A stretch of 7,005 nt of DNA from Bacillota bacterium (lineage in GTDB: Bacteria; Bacillota; Clostridia; Lachnospirales; Anaerotignaceae): positions 1 through 7,005 of the forward strand of contig JAFYQL010000086.1 of the NCBI GenBank assembly GCA_017547125.1. Reading direction: 5' to 3'. The position numbers and the translations under genes were made by a program. Numbering within the stretch: the first letter of the stretch is position 1; each line of letters opens with the position of its first letter. Positions 6,615 to 7,005 of this stretch are shown here, piece after piece. Below the pieces are notes generated by a model. It was not told the origin of the DNA. It was given only the letters and a program-made list of their open reading frames with translations, and made no database searches.

Positions 6615-6639
6615 TAATAAATCACGCAGGAGAATACAT

Positions 6640-7005
6640 ATGGCTGATGAATATAATCCAAAATATCCTTTACAGACATTAAGCAAAGCCCTTGAAATAC
6701 TCAACTACATAAAAGACTATCCTTCAAGCGACGGCATTACACTTAACACATTAAGTAAAAACCTTGAAATCAGTAAGAGCAGCGCCCACAGAATCCTCGA
6801 TACACTTCTTTCATATGGATTTGTTGAAAAAAGCGGTTCTACAATAACAAAATACCGTTTAAGCTGGGCGGCCTACAAAGTTGGTATTGCTGTTCCAAAA
6901 TATCACACGCTCAACTCAAGCAATTATGCTTCATTACTTGAAACACTTTCCAAAGACGTCCACAGAACTGTTACTTTAAGCAGTCCTCACGAATACTCAA
7001 CCATC
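6640..7005 (+). CDS. IclR-family transcriptional regulator (C-terminal part missing)
   Basis: The first 122 residues of a DNA-binding regulator are present; the gene runs off the right edge (the family is usually about 250 aa). The N-terminal winged helix-turn-helix is clear: QTLSKALEILNYI at 12-24, LNTLSKNLEISKSSAHRILD at 35-54 covering the recognition helix, then YGFVEK and the wing ending in KYRLSW (71-76). The sequence then enters the linker helix and the start of the effector-binding domain. The ATG at 6640 has AGGAGA 6 bases upstream. It is divergent from the catabolic operon and is its obvious candidate regulator, with an effector that would bind in the missing domain. Known ectoine clusters mostly use EnuR (MocR type) and AsnC/Lrp proteins, so an IclR protein here is different. 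Whether it activates or represses the operon cannot be told. Confidence 0.9.
   Translation, partial: MADEYNPKYPLQTLSKALEILNYIKDYPSSDGITLNTLSKNLEISKSSAHRILDTLLSYGFVEKSGSTITKYRLSWAAYKVGIAVPKYHTLNSSNYASLLETLSKDVHRTVTLSSPHEYSTI

Larger units (their letters stand above)
5944..6639. other. AT-rich divergent regulatory spacer
   Basis: This 696-bp stretch between the divergent doeA and iclR-type genes has no convincing coding frame on either strand: stops are frequent and possible starts lack ribosome binding sites. It is rich in A/T runs, clearly lower in GC than the flanking genes. It holds a promoter for each direction, three related inverted motifs that may be regulator sites, and a leader region with small complementary blocks, each listed separately. 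Between about 6160 and 6450 I see only low-complexity AT sequence and a short AAAACATGTTTT palindrome (6161-6172). The spacer is long for one divergent promoter pair, so a small RNA cannot be ruled out. Confidence 0.7.

Noticed and set aside
1..7005. Mobile element, CRISPR array, tRNA or rRNA
   Set aside because: No transposase, terminal repeats, regularly spaced repeats or RNA gene signatures were seen on either strand.

Overview
The window looks like part of an accessory catabolic locus from an anaerobic, Gram-positive-type bacterium, probably of the Clostridia. The evidence for this is: moderate-to-low GC genes with AT-rich spacers; near-consensus AGGAGG ribosome binding sites before most genes; and a transporter binding protein made as a lipoprotein, as expected in a cell without a periplasm. 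The taxon is inferred, not shown.

Layout. Six genes lie on the minus strand and read leftwards in this order: an M24-fold ectoine hydrolase-like protein (doeA/eutD type), the TRAP small membrane subunit (DctQ), the TRAP large membrane subunit (DctM), an M20D amidohydrolase, the TRAP substrate-binding lipoprotein (DctP, resembling TeaA/UehA), and a PLP-dependent threonine dehydratase/EutB-like enzyme that is cut by the left edge. Spacing is tight: the DctQ stop is one base from the likely DctM start, and the DctM stop lies inside the ribosome binding site of the M20 gene. This supports one operon. Two strong hairpins without U-tracts, one after doeA and one after dctP, probably shape the mRNA. 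A 696-bp AT-rich spacer separates the operon from a divergent plus-strand IclR-family regulator, which is cut by the right edge. The spacer holds a sigma70/SigA-like promoter for each direction and three related TTCC-N6-C(A/G)GAA motifs that could be IclR operators.

Likely joint function. The TRAP system would import a compatible solute such as ectoine or hydroxyectoine. The M24-fold enzyme would open the ring to N-acetyl-2,4-diaminobutyrate. The M20 enzyme would remove the acetyl group, a job done in the known proteobacterial clusters by the M14-like EutE/DoeB. The EutB-like enzyme would act on a hydroxylated intermediate or further along the route. The IclR protein would sense substrate or product. 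The assignment rests on remembered similarity of the M24 and DctP proteins to DoeA/EutD and TeaA/UehA, on loss of the M24 metal ligands, and on gene context. It has not been tested by a database search. The later steps (DoeD transaminase, DoeC dehydrogenase, EutC) are not in the window.
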